Under the pieces are notes generated by a model, which was not told the origin of the DNA, did no database searches, and was given only the letters and a program-made list of their open reading frames with translations. The position numbers were made by a program, and so were the translations under genes. From Sedimenticola hydrogenitrophicus (GTDB lineage Bacteria; Pseudomonadota; Gammaproteobacteria; Chromatiales; Chromatiaceae), in the NCBI RefSeq assembly GCF_025175675.1, contig NZ_JANIOA010000021.1:16601-80600 (forward strand): a stretch of 64,000 nt of DNA, given 5' to 3'. Of this stretch, positions 38,424 to 46,994 are shown in pieces. Positions within the stretch are counted from its first letter, which is position 1. The number at the start of each line of letters is the position of its first letter.

Positions 38424-38476
38424 CCCGCATGGGCCGTCACGGCCCCACGAATCCCCACCCTTCCCGGCATGCCTTG

Positions 38477-38543
38477 CCCTTTACCCATAAGTGGGTCGGA
38501 CTGCATCCTACACGCGTGTTCATCGGCATTTGTGGGTAAAGGG
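38477..38543. repeat. Hairpin with CCCTTTACCCA arms
   Basis: CCCTTTACCCATAA (from 38477) pairs with TTTGTGGGTAAAGGG (to 38543) around an unrelated 35-bp centre. It lies between two convergent genes and could act as a bidirectional terminator, though no T-run follows. Confidence 0.5.
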
Positions 38544-38548
38544 TAGGG

Positions 38549-38825
38549 CTAGAACTGCTCGGCGCGCACCCGCCAGCGATGGCCGTGACACGCCCGCACC
38601 ACCTGCCGGTGCAGGCTGTCGGGGCCACAAACATAGCAGACGGGGGTCACACCGGTACGGGAAATCTCGCCCAGCAGGCACGGCCAGTCGGGGCGTCCCT
38701 CGCGGAGTGCGAACGGCCGGGGACAATCATCGGGACACTCCCCGTCTACATAGATATGCCAATGACAGCGGTGACAGCGGGCACCTGATCTCCAGGGTAC
38801 AGAGCCCCTCCCTGGGCTCTGGCAT
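38549..38825 (-). pseudogene. Frameshifted small Cys/His-rich protein gene
   Basis: A very good ribosome site (AAGGAGAGG) stands 6 bp before an ATG at 38825, and the frame begins MPEPREGLCTLEIRC. One base later the reading must shift (277 nt from ATG to the stop, one more than a multiple of three). After the shift it continues CHRCHWHIYVDGECPDDCPRPFALREGRPDWPCLLGEISRTGVTPVCYVCG...RRWRVRAEQF. The shift is in a CCC run near 38785. The product would have several CxxC/CxxH pairs, as in zinc-binding proteins. It follows the cytochrome gene. Confidence 0.5.
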
Positions 38826-38838
38826 CCGTTACCTCTCC

Positions 38839-39453
38839 TTATCCGCTTTCATTGGTTGCGTGAACGTCTTCATTATCGATCATCCTGGAGAGATGGAACC
38901 CCTTGTGGATCTGCAGATGGATATAGGTCAACACATCCCATCGCTGCTTCTCGGTAAGGCTGCCTTTGAAGGCCGGCATGGCCGAATTCGCTGATTTGAA
39001 GGGTTCCACCGTGCCCCCCTCACTCACACGCCAGAAAAGGTAGGCGTCACTGACACCGTCCCTGGCATGAAAATGTTTACTGAGATCGGCCGGCTTGTGG
39101 CTCAGGTTCACGGCCACGGGGCCATCCCCGGTACCGGAGACGCCGTGGCACTGGGCGCACTGTTGGGCAAAAATTCCCATTCCCTGGAGCACAGCATTTC
39201 GGTCATTCCAGTTGGCATTTCTCTTGTCCCGATACTCAGGGGGTGGGGTCACCCAGAAATCGTGGCCATGACTTTCCATCCCGGATGAATGCCCGGATTC
39301 CGTCTCCATATGCTCACCGCGGTCGCTCATGCCATGGTCTTTATCGTGATCGTCCATGTGCATCCCCTCACTGGCAGAAACAGAAAATGTGAGCAGCAGG
39401 GTGCTTGATAAAAGTAAATTGCTGACTAGTTTTAATACGTTACTACGGATCAT
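38839..39453 (-). CDS. Exported c-type cytochrome with Met/His-rich N-terminal linker
   Basis: A 204-residue protein with a signal peptide (LVSNLLLSSTLLLTFSVSASEG). After it comes a segment rich in His, Met and Asp (HMDDHDKDHGMSDRGEHMETESGHSSGMESHGHDF). The haem site is CAQCHG, and a Met axial ligand is plausible in NSAMPAFKGSLTEKQRWDVLTYI. The Met/His segment is of the kind that binds copper or silver. It heads a group with the Cys-rich small gene downstream and a small Cys-rich exported protein upstream. Confidence 0.88.
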   Translation of the reverse strand: MIRSNVLKLVSNLLLSSTLLLTFSVSASEGMHMDDHDKDHGMSDRGEHMETESGHSSGMESHGHDFWVTPPPEYRDKRNANWNDRNAVLQGMGIFAQQCAQCHGVSGTGDGPVAVNLSHKPADLSKHFHARDGVSDAYLFWRVSEGGTVEPFKSANSAMPAFKGSLTEKQRWDVLTYIHLQIHKGFHLSRMIDNEDVHATNESG

Positions 39454-39536
39454 CTCGTATCACCTTCTAACGATTCATACAGGCACGCACTCACAGGCAC
39501 GTGCGCACGGCCTGAAAAACAGGGTTGGTATCTGGT

Positions 39537-39914
39537 TCAGATCGTATGAAGGATTGGGGGTCTGAGCAGGAGGGAGGGCGCCGATTCGATCAGTGGCGGA
39601 ACGAATGCGCTGAGGTGGGTTCTCTTGCCGAGGCCGGCAGCGACGGCATGGGTTACGGGGCTGACAAAATGACAAAAAATCCCGCAGCAGTTGTCTGAAT
39701 GCAGTGGTTGACCGTAATCGCCTTCGTCACACGCTTCCTGGTCAATCCCGATGACATGGTCGTAGCCGACATCAAACCCCGAGGACAAAACATTCTGCTC
39801 GTTCAATGATGGAAAAATCTGGCTGGCGTGGATACTGCTGGACAGCACGGTCAGCACCAAGATCACCATTACAGTGCAGGATATGAACCTGTTTTTTCTC
39901 CTGCCTGTTGCCAT
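39537..39914 (-). CDS. Small exported Cys-rich protein
   Basis: About 125 residues with a signal or membrane segment (FISCTVMVILVLTVLSSSIHASQ). A mature Cys/His patch follows (DQEACDEGDYGQPLHSDNCCGIFCHFVSPVTHAV). The pattern resembles small copper-linked exported proteins (DUF2946/CopL-like), but the match is loose. The ATG at 39914 (MATGRRKNR) has CAGGATC upstream; a further in-frame ATG lies at 39953. It is upstream of the cytochrome gene on the same strand, with about 80 bp between. Confidence 0.6.
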   Translation of the reverse strand: MATGRRKNRFISCTVMVILVLTVLSSSIHASQIFPSLNEQNVLSSGFDVGYDHVIGIDQEACDEGDYGQPLHSDNCCGIFCHFVSPVTHAVAAGLGKRTHLSAFVPPLIESAPSLLLRPPILHTI

Positions 39915-40054
39915 GTGATCCTGAAATATGAGAAATGTCAGAAGTAGTTGCAATGTTGACCGAAAGCTTAGTGCTCAACGTAACATAAGACAGATTGTAA
40001 GGAAAAAGTTCCTGCGGGCATCCCTGCCCCTGCGGCATAAGTGAATCCGTTCAC

Positions 40055-40277
40055 GTCGCACGGCAAGGCGCGCATGGTCGTTCTATGGTGACCACTCACC
40101 TGGTCTGTGAGTGATTGGTCCGCCTTGTTGGCCGATCTTGATCCAGCCATCGTGTGAGGCCGGCAAGGCAGGCCAATCACCCCGTGAGTAGTTACATTCT
40201 ATGTAAGTCTTGCCGTAATGCCGAAGGTGGACAAAAAGACCAGCAAGCCGGCGTAGTTATTTATTGACCGGCCCTAA
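40055..40277 (-). repeat. R1 element (copy C) interrupted by an R2 element
   Basis: In reverse orientation, R1 runs from 40277 (TTTAGGGCCGGTCAATAAAT) to about 40060. It is interrupted by R2 at 40088-40196. TTCTATG occurs at both borders (40081-40087 and 40197-40203), whereas an uninterrupted R1 has one copy. The R1 end supplies the TAG stop of the gltBD gene. Confidence 0.88.
40088..40196. repeat. R2 MITE-like element nested in R1
   Basis: 109 bp. The left end is GTGACCACTCACCTGGTCTG and the right end complements to TGTAACTACTCACGGGGTGA. The centre shares GGCCGATCTTGATCCAGCCA with the copies at 2992 and 16121. The 7-bp target duplication is described under the R1 copy. Confidence 0.88.
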
Positions 40278-43200
40278 AGTCCTCGCGGCCACAGCGGCGG
40301 ATTGTGCGTGGCCAGGCTGGCGGGCAAACGGGTCACGCCGGTCAGATAGCAGTCGATGGCGCGCGCCACGTCACGCCCCTCGCCAATCGCCCACACCACC
40401 AGGGAGGCGCCCATGCGGGCATCGCCGGCGACGAACACCCCGGGCAGCGCGGTCATCATGGCGGCATCGCTGGCGATGGTGCCGGCCGGCGTGGTATCAA
40501 GCCCTGATCCGATGAAGGGCGCCATCTCGGGACCGCTGAAGCCGGCGGCGATCAGCACCAGGTCGGCGTCGAGACGGACACCCGCGTCCAGCACCTCCTT
40601 GTCGGTCCTGCGGCCGCTCTCGTCGAAGCTCCAGCGCACCCGTTCAAACTCGATGGCGTTGACGTGCCCGTCTCCGTCGCTGTCGACGAAGCGGGCCGAG
40701 TTGAGGTCGAAGACCTCCTCGCCGCCTTCGGCAATGGCATAGGTCATCTCGTAGGTTCGGGGATGGGCGGGCCAGGGATTGCCGCGCGGGCGGGCCTCGG
40801 GCGGCTTGGCGCGGATGCTCACCTGCATCACCCCCGCCGCGCCCTGCCGGTGCGCCGTGGCGACGCAGTCGGCGCCGGTGTCGCCACCGCCGAGCACCAC
40901 CACGCGCCGGCCCGCCGCGTCGATTGGACGCTCCACCGCGCGCTCCGCCTGGCGGCGGTTCTCGGACACCAAAAACGCCATACCGAAGTGAATGCCGTGC
41001 AGCGCGCGCCCGGGAATCTCCACATCGCGCTGTGCCAGGGCACCGTTGCTCAGACAGACCGCGTCGAAGTCGCGGCGCAGCCGCTCCAGCGGCAGATCGT
41101 CGCCCACGCTGACCCCGGTACGGAACACGATACCCTCAGCGGCAAGTTGGGCGATGCGCCTCGCCACCCGGTACTTGGCCAGCTTGAAGTCGGGTATACC
41201 ATAGACCAACAGGCCGCCGGGGGTGTCGTCACGCTCGAACACGGTCACCGCGTGACCGGCCCGGTTGAGTTGCTGGGCCGCGGCGAGTCCCGCCGGACCC
41301 GAGCCGACCACCGCGACGCGACGGCCGCCGCGCCGCGCCGGCGGTTCAGCGACGATCCAGCCCTCCTCCCAGCCGCGATCCACGATCGCCCGCTCGATGC
41401 TCTTGATCGTCACCGCCTCGCCGGTAACCGCCAGGGTGCAGGCCGGTTCGCAGGGCGCGGGACAGGTATAACCGGTGAACTCGGGAAAATTGTTGGTCGC
41501 GTGCAGCCGCTCCAGCGCCGCGCGCCAGGCGTCGCGCGACACCAGGTCGTTCCACTCCGGGATCAGGTTGCCGATCGGGCAGCCGGCCATGCAGGCGGGT
41601 ACACCGCAGTCCATGCAGCGTTCACCCTGCGACCTGAGCAGCGCGGCGTCCCAGCTCGGTAGGTAGATCTCCTGGTGATCGCGAAGCCGCTCGACCGGGT
41701 CGCGATAGCCGATCGGCCGGCGCGCATGGCGCCGGAATCCGTCCGGGTGGTTCTCGGCGGACACCGGCGGCGCGGGCGCGGGCTCGAGGGCGGACAGCTC
41801 GACGCCCTCGCGGCGGCGGCGTTCGAGGAGGTTGGCGTAGGCCTCCGGTATCACCCTGACGATTCCGGCGCGGGCCGCCTCCCAGTTCGCCAGCAGGGCG
41901 CGCGCGGTGGTACTGGCGGTAAACGCGACGTGATTGGTCAACAGCAGGCGCACCCGTGCCACGTCCTGCGGGTCCTGTAGCGGACCAGCAAGCAACGGCT
42001 CGTCAGCCAGCCGCTCGTTCAGGCTGCCGTCCGGATCAAGCACATAGGCCTCGCCACCGCTCATGCCGGCACCGAAGTTGCGTCCTACCCGGCCGAGTAT
42101 CAGCACCACGCCGCCGGTCATGTACTCGCAGGCGTGCTCGCCCACCCCTTCCACCACGGCGAGCGCGCCGGAGTTGCGCACCGCGAAGCGCTCGCCGGCC
42201 TGGCCGTTGAAGTAGGCCTCGCCCGTCGTGGCGCCGTACAGCGCGACATTGCCGATCAGGATATTGTCAGCGGCGACAAAGCCTGCATCAGCCGGGGTGG
42301 CGATGCTCAGCCGACCGCCGGAGAGCCCCTTGCCGACATAGTCGTTGGCATCACCCTCCAGGTGCAGACTGATGCCCGGGCAGAGGAAGGCGCCGAAGCT
42401 CTGTCCCGCGCTACCGCGACACTGCAGGCGGATCGTGTCGGGCGGCAGGCCGGCGGCGCCATGGCGTCGTGTCACCTCGTAGCTCAGCAGCGTCCCGAAA
42501 GTGCGGTCGCTGTTACGTATCGCCACCTCCGCGGTGACCGGCCCGCCGTTTTCCAGGGCGCCGTGAACCTGCTCAATCACCCGGTGGTCGAGTTTGTCGG
42601 CGAGACGGTGATCCTGGGCATGAACCCGCCGCGGGGTATCGCTGCCGCGGGCTGGCCGCAGCAGTTCGGAGACATCGACGACGAACCCGCGGGGGTGTCC
42701 GATGGCGCGCGGCCTGAGCCGGTCAACCCGGCCGATCATTTCGTCCATACGGCGGAAGCCGAGCCGCGCCATCAGTTCGCGCACCTCCCCGGCAACGAAA
42801 CACAGATAATGGATGACGTGCTCGGGCGCTCCGGCGAAGCGCCGGCGCAGTTCCGGGTCCTGGGTGGCGATGCCGACCGAGCAGGTATTGCAGTGGCACT
42901 TGCGCAGCATGATGCAGCCCAGCGCCACCAGCGGCGCGGTGCCGAAACCGTACTCCTCGGCCCCCAGCAGCGCGGCGATCACCACATCGCGGCCGGTCAG
43001 CAAGCCGCCGTCGGTACGCAGCCGGATACGCGAGCGCAGCCGGTTTTCCATCAACACGCGGTGGGTCTCGGCCAGCCCCAACTCCCAACCACTGCCGGCG
43101 CCCTTGATCGATGTCTTCACCGAAGCGCCGGTGCCGCCCACGTCGCCGGATATCAACACCGCGTCGGCGCGCGCCTTGGCCACCCCGGCGGCGATAGTAC

Positions 43201-46200
43201 CGACCCCGGCCTTGGCCACCAGCTTGACATGGATCTCGGCCGTCGGATTGGCGCACTTCAAGTCGTGGATAAGCTGGGCCAGATCCTCTATCGAATAGAT
43301 GTCGTGGTGCGGCGGCGGTGAGATCAGGCCGATGCCGGGCACCGTGAAACGCACCTCGGCAATGCCCGCGTCCACCTTGCTGCCCGGCAGCTCGCCGCCC
43401 TCACCGGGCTTGGCGCCCTGCGCCATCTTGATCTCGATCTGGCGCGCCGAGCCGAGGTAGTGGGCGGTGACACCGAAACGCCCGCTCGCCACCTGCTTCA
43501 TGCTGCAGGCACGCTCGGTGCCGAAGCGCTCCACCTGCTCTCCGCCCTCGCCGCTGCCGGAGAGACCGCCGAGCCGGTGCATCGCCACCGCCAGCGCCTC
43601 GTGGGCCTCCCGGCTCAGCGAGCCGAAGGACATGGAGCCGGTGGCGAAGCGCGCCACGATCGCCTCCAGCGGCTCGACCTCGCCCGGGTCGATCGCCTGA
43701 TCGGACCGGTCGTCGAAGTCCAGCAGCCCGCGCGGGTTGTGCAGCAGGCCATGATCGCCATTCACCGCGGCGGCGAAGTCGCGGTAGGCGTCGCGGTCGT
43801 TCTCGCGCGCCGCCTGCTGCAGCTTGCCGATGGTGTACGGGTTCCAGTGGTGAGTTTCGCCGTCACGCCGCCAGTAGAGTTCGCCGCCGGAGCCGAGCAG
43901 GACGCTCCCGGGAAGCCGCTCGGCAAAGGCCTGGCCATGGCGGGCGCGGGTCTCGCGCTCGAACTGGTCCAGGCCGACACCGGGCAATGCACTGTCGGTA
44001 CCGCTGAAAAACTCGTCCACAAACTCACGGGTCAGGCCGATCGCCTCGAAAATCTGCGCCCCCTTGTAGCTGGCCAGGGTGGAGATGCCCATCTTCGCCA
44101 TCACCTTGAGCAGGCCGCCTTCCAGCGCCGCGCGGTAGGCGGCCAGCGGATCGGGACGGCGCGCCAGCCGGCCCGAGGCGACCAGGGATTCGATACTGCG
44201 ATAGGCGAGCCAGGGATGCACCGCATCGGCCCCGTAGCCGATCAGCGTGCACAGGTGGTGCACCGCCGCCGGTTCGCCCGAGCTCAGGATCAGCGCGACG
44301 CGCAGACGCAGGCCGGCGCGGATCAGGTGGTGATGCACCGCGGCGACCGCGAGCAGGCTGGGGATCGGAATACGGGCCGGATTCACCGCGGCATCGCTGA
44401 GCAGCAGGATCTCGCAACCGGCCTCGATGGCCGCGCCGCAGTCGGCGCGCAACCGCTCGATCGCCGCCCGCAGGGAACCACCGGGGGCGAAGGTGATATC
44501 GATCTCGCGCGTGCGGATACCGTTGCGCGGCCGGGTGGCGAGGGTGGCGACCGCGGCCATCGCGGCGTCGGAGAGGATCGGCGAATCGAGCAGCAGTTGC
44601 CGGCAGTGCCCGGGTGCCGGTTCCAGCAGGTTACCGTGGCGACCCACCGGGGCGGCGAGCGCGGTCACCAGCGCCTCGCGCAGGTAGTCGAGCGGTGGAT
44701 TCGATACCTGGGCGAACTGCTGCTTGAAGTAGGCGAACAACGGCCGGCCGTGGGCCGAGAGCACCGCCGGCGGCGCATCGTCACCCATCGAGCCGATCGG
44801 GTCCTTGCCCCCCTCGGCCATCTTCTCCACCAGTACCCGCAACAGCTCTTCGCTGTAGCCGAAGGCGCGTTGCAACCGGGTGAGGCCGACCGGCGGGGCG
44901 GCAACGGGCCGTCCGGCGGATGCTCGTGCCAGGTCACTCAGGCGCGGCTGGTGGGTGCGCAGCCAGGCCCCGTAGGCGGGGCGCGTGAGCTCCGCGAACA
45001 CCTCCTCCTCCGGCACGATGCGCCCGGCATCCGCATCGGCGACGAACAGCTGGCCCGGCTTCAGCCGGCCCTGCAGGCGGATCTCGCTGGCAGGTGTCTC
45101 CAGCACCCCGGTTTCGCTCGCCAGGATCAGCCGACCGGCATTGGTTACGCAGTAGCGGCAGGGACGCAGACCGTTGCGGTCGAGAATCGCCGCAACCCGC
45201 CCGCCGTCGGTGGCCACCACCAGCGCCGGTCCATCCCAGGGTTCCATCAGCGAGGCGTGCCAAGCGTAGAAATCACGCCGCGCCGGGTCCATGAAACGGT
45301 CGCGGTGCCAGGCCTCGGGGATCATCATGCGCAGGGCGTGCGGCAGGCTGCGCCCGGCCTGAACCAGCAGGTCGAGCACGTTGTCGAACAGGGCGCTGTC
45401 GCTCAACCCCTCGCCGCTCACCGGCAATACGGTTGCCAGTGCATCGCCGAACAGCGTCGAGGACATGCCCGCCTCGTGCGCCCGCAGCCAGTTGAGATTG
45501 CCGCGCAGGGTGTTGATCTCGCCGTTGTGCACCAGGCGCCGGTACGGGTGGGCCAGCTCCCAGGCACCCAGGGTGTTGGTGGAGAAACGGGCGTGCAACA
45601 GCACCAGCGCCGATTCGGTGCGTGGATCGGTCAGGTCCGGATAGAAGCGCGGCAATTGGGGACAGGTCAGCAGGCCCTTGTAGACGATGGTACGACGCGC
45701 CAGCGAACAGAGGTAGAACAGCTCGCGGCCGCTGCCGCAGAGCTTCTGCCGGACAACCTCCCGCTCGATTGCGTGCAGCAGCACATAGAGGGCGAGATCC
45801 ATTCGCCTGGCATCGCGTTGTTGCCGGGGTACGACGAAGAACTGCCACACCTCGGGGCGGGACTCCGCGGCTGTGCGCCCCAGACCGGTGGCATCCACCG
45901 GTACCCGACGCCAGTCGAGCAGGTCGAAATCCTGCTCGCGACACGCCGAATCGATCAGGCGGCGCAGCCGGTCGCGGCGCCGCGAATCCTGCGGCAGGAA
46001 CACCTGGCCGACGCCATACGTCCCCCTCGCCGGCAGGCCGTCCACCTCCGAGGCGAACAGTGCGTGCGGCGTCTGTAGCAGGAGTCCCGCGCCGTCACCG
46101 GTCTCTTCCTCCGCCCCGCGGGCACCGCGGTGGTCGAGGTTCGCGAGTACCCGGAGGCTGTCCGCGACCAGGGCATGCGTACGACGCCCCGAGAGATCGA

Positions 46201-46249
46201 CAAGGGCGCCGACTCCGCAACTGGCGTGGTTCCTGGGAATAATGTGCAC
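40274..46249 (-). CDS. gltBD: Single-chain glutamate synthase: GltB (alpha) fused to GltD (beta)
   Basis: A 1991-residue GOGAT that makes two glutamates from glutamine and 2-oxoglutarate. The N-terminal amidotransferase has its nucleophile Cys after a short propeptide (MHIIPRNHASCGVGAL). The FMN/FeS part has GDVGGTGASVKTSIKGAG and CIMLRKCHCNTCSVGIATQ. About residue 1510 the NADPH-oxidoreductase half begins (GERCMDCGVPACMAGCPIGNLIPEW, then VAVVGSGPAGLAAAQQL and GGGDTGADCVA). Bacteria normally have separate gltB and gltD genes. The GTG at 46249 gives the propeptide. Its TAG stop lies in the R1 repeat end. The gene is extremely GC-rich. Confidence 0.95.
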   Translation of the reverse strand: MHIIPRNHASCGVGALVDLSGRRTHALVADSLRVLANLDHRGARGAEEETGDGAGLLLQTPHALFASEVDGLPARGTYGVGQVFLPQDSRRRDRLRRLIDSACREQDFDLLDWRRVPVDATGLGRTAAESRPEVWQFFVVPRQQRDARRMDLALYVLLHAIEREVVRQKLCGSGRELFYLCSLARRTIVYKGLLTCPQLPRFYPDLTDPRTESALVLLHARFSTNTLGAWELAHPYRRLVHNGEINTLRGNLNWLRAHEAGMSSTLFGDALATVLPVSGEGLSDSALFDNVLDLLVQAGRSLPHALRMMIPEAWHRDRFMDPARRDFYAWHASLMEPWDGPALVVATDGGRVAAILDRNGLRPCRYCVTNAGRLILASETGVLETPASEIRLQGRLKPGQLFVADADAGRIVPEEEVFAELTRPAYGAWLRTHQPRLSDLARASAGRPVAAPPVGLTRLQRAFGYSEELLRVLVEKMAEGGKDPIGSMGDDAPPAVLSAHGRPLFAYFKQQFAQVSNPPLDYLREALVTALAAPVGRHGNLLEPAPGHCRQLLLDSPILSDAAMAAVATLATRPRNGIRTREIDITFAPGGSLRAAIERLRADCGAAIEAGCEILLLSDAAVNPARIPIPSLLAVAAVHHHLIRAGLRLRVALILSSGEPAAVHHLCTLIGYGADAVHPWLAYRSIESLVASGRLARRPDPLAAYRAALEGGLLKVMAKMGISTLASYKGAQIFEAIGLTREFVDEFFSGTDSALPGVGLDQFERETRARHGQAFAERLPGSVLLGSGGELYWRRDGETHHWNPYTIGKLQQAARENDRDAYRDFAAAVNGDHGLLHNPRGLLDFDDRSDQAIDPGEVEPLEAIVARFATGSMSFGSLSREAHEALAVAMHRLGGLSGSGEGGEQVERFGTERACSMKQVASGRFGVTAHYLGSARQIEIKMAQGAKPGEGGELPGSKVDAGIAEVRFTVPGIGLISPPPHHDIYSIEDLAQLIHDLKCANPTAEIHVKLVAKAGVGTIAAGVAKARADAVLISGDVGGTGASVKTSIKGAGSGWELGLAETHRVLMENRLRSRIRLRTDGGLLTGRDVVIAALLGAEEYGFGTAPLVALGCIMLRKCHCNTCSVGIATQDPELRRRFAGAPEHVIHYLCFVAGEVRELMARLGFRRMDEMIGRVDRLRPRAIGHPRGFVVDVSELLRPARGSDTPRRVHAQDHRLADKLDHRVIEQVHGALENGGPVTAEVAIRNSDRTFGTLLSYEVTRRHGAAGLPPDTIRLQCRGSAGQSFGAFLCPGISLHLEGDANDYVGKGLSGGRLSIATPADAGFVAADNILIGNVALYGATTGEAYFNGQAGERFAVRNSGALAVVEGVGEHACEYMTGGVVLILGRVGRNFGAGMSGGEAYVLDPDGSLNERLADEPLLAGPLQDPQDVARVRLLLTNHVAFTASTTARALLANWEAARAGIVRVIPEAYANLLERRRREGVELSALEPAPAPPVSAENHPDGFRRHARRPIGYRDPVERLRDHQEIYLPSWDAALLRSQGERCMDCGVPACMAGCPIGNLIPEWNDLVSRDAWRAALERLHATNNFPEFTGYTCPAPCEPACTLAVTGEAVTIKSIERAIVDRGWEEGWIVAEPPARRGGRRVAVVGSGPAGLAAAQQLNRAGHAVTVFERDDTPGGLLVYGIPDFKLAKYRVARRIAQLAAEGIVFRTGVSVGDDLPLERLRRDFDAVCLSNGALAQRDVEIPGRALHGIHFGMAFLVSENRRQAERAVERPIDAAGRRVVVLGGGDTGADCVATAHRQGAAGVMQVSIRAKPPEARPRGNPWPAHPRTYEMTYAIAEGGEEVFDLNSARFVDSDGDGHVNAIEFERVRWSFDESGRRTDKEVLDAGVRLDADLVLIAAGFSGPEMAPFIGSGLDTTPAGTIASDAAMMTALPGVFVAGDARMGASLVVWAIGEGRDVARAIDCYLTGVTRLPASLATHNPPLWPRGL

Positions 46250-46456
46250 CCATTATCTGAAAACACTCGCCTGAGTATAGGCCATGGCCAATGGCGCAAC
46301 GGGGCGGGACAGCCGGCCCGTGACGCGAACCGGGCCTGCGCCGATCACGGATACAAAAAAAATATTTTCCGCGACGTGAAATTTTCCTTCCGCCCCCCGG
46401 GTCTTTTTCGACAAGGACCACTTCTCAGGTCCACTCACTTGAACTGGAGAATGACC

Positions 46457-46690
46457 ATGAAAAACATACTTATTGCTACCGCCCTGGCCTCACTGTTTGC
46501 CGTAGGCGCCGCCTCGGCCGACATCCAAACCGACCTGAACACTGATCTGCTCTACGGTACGCCCGCTAGCAGCGAACAGAACTTCACCAACCTTCCAGCT
46601 ACCGGTGCCGGCCGTACCTCCGAGACCGGGGTGGCGCAGGAGATTGGCGGAATGCAGGACAAACCCAGCGAGCGGGTTTCCGGTATCTGA
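46457..46690 (+). CDS. Small exported protein
   Basis: 77 residues: signal peptide MKNILIATALASLFAVGAASA and a mature 55-residue segment rich in Gly, Thr, Ser and Asn (DLLYGTPASSEQNFTNLPATGAGRTSETG). GGAGA precedes the ATG at suitable spacing. A strong terminator follows 20 bp later, so it is a self-contained transcription unit. No family recognised. Confidence 0.7.
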   Translation: MKNILIATALASLFAVGAASADIQTDLNTDLLYGTPASSEQNFTNLPATGAGRTSETGVAQEIGGMQDKPSERVSGI

Positions 46691-46705
46691 TCCTCTACAG
46701 CACCA

Positions 46706-46741
46706 ACAAAAAACCACGTCTCGATGAGGCGTGGTTTTTTC
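46706..46741 (+). terminator. Rho-independent terminator
   Basis: CCACGTCTC (46714-46722) pairs with GAGGCGTGG (46726-46734), with A-run before and six T after. It fits termination of the small exported protein gene. Confidence 0.9.
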
Positions 46742-46789
46742 GTCTGTTCTTTTTGGGGATCGTTGCCGTGCGCGCACCGAAAGCGTGCC

Positions 46790-46968
46790 CGGACCAATCC
46801 GGATATCGACAAGACGGCGACATCGAATCCAGCCTTCAGCAGTTGCACGGAATGGAAGCCGGCGCCGGTCGCCACGTCCAATATTTTTTTCGCGCCGTAT
46901 TCCTTGAGCAGCCGAATTAAGAAGTCACCTTCGCTGCCCGCTCGGGTGAAATTATTCTCGCGCGAGCC
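46790..46968 (-). pseudogene. Remnant of a SAM-dependent methyltransferase
   Basis: A frame reads RENNFTRAGSEGDFLIRLLKEYGAKKILDVATGAGFHSVQLLKAGFDVAVLS. This is class I methyltransferase motif I (ILDVATGAGFHS) with its flanking helix, similar to glycine/sarcosine N-methyltransferases. Upstream it begins after an in-frame stop, and downstream the homology ends. Only some 55 residues of an expected 250 or more remain, so it is a decayed fragment. Confidence 0.5.
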
Positions 46969-46994
46969 CTAAAAAGCCATAGTGGGTCTTGTAA

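Noticed and set aside
43460..46078. Long open frame of 872 codons on the plus strand opposite the glutamate synthase gene
   Set aside because: It lies entirely antisense to a well-conserved gene, has no recognisable motif and is the expected shadow of a highly GC-rich coding strand.
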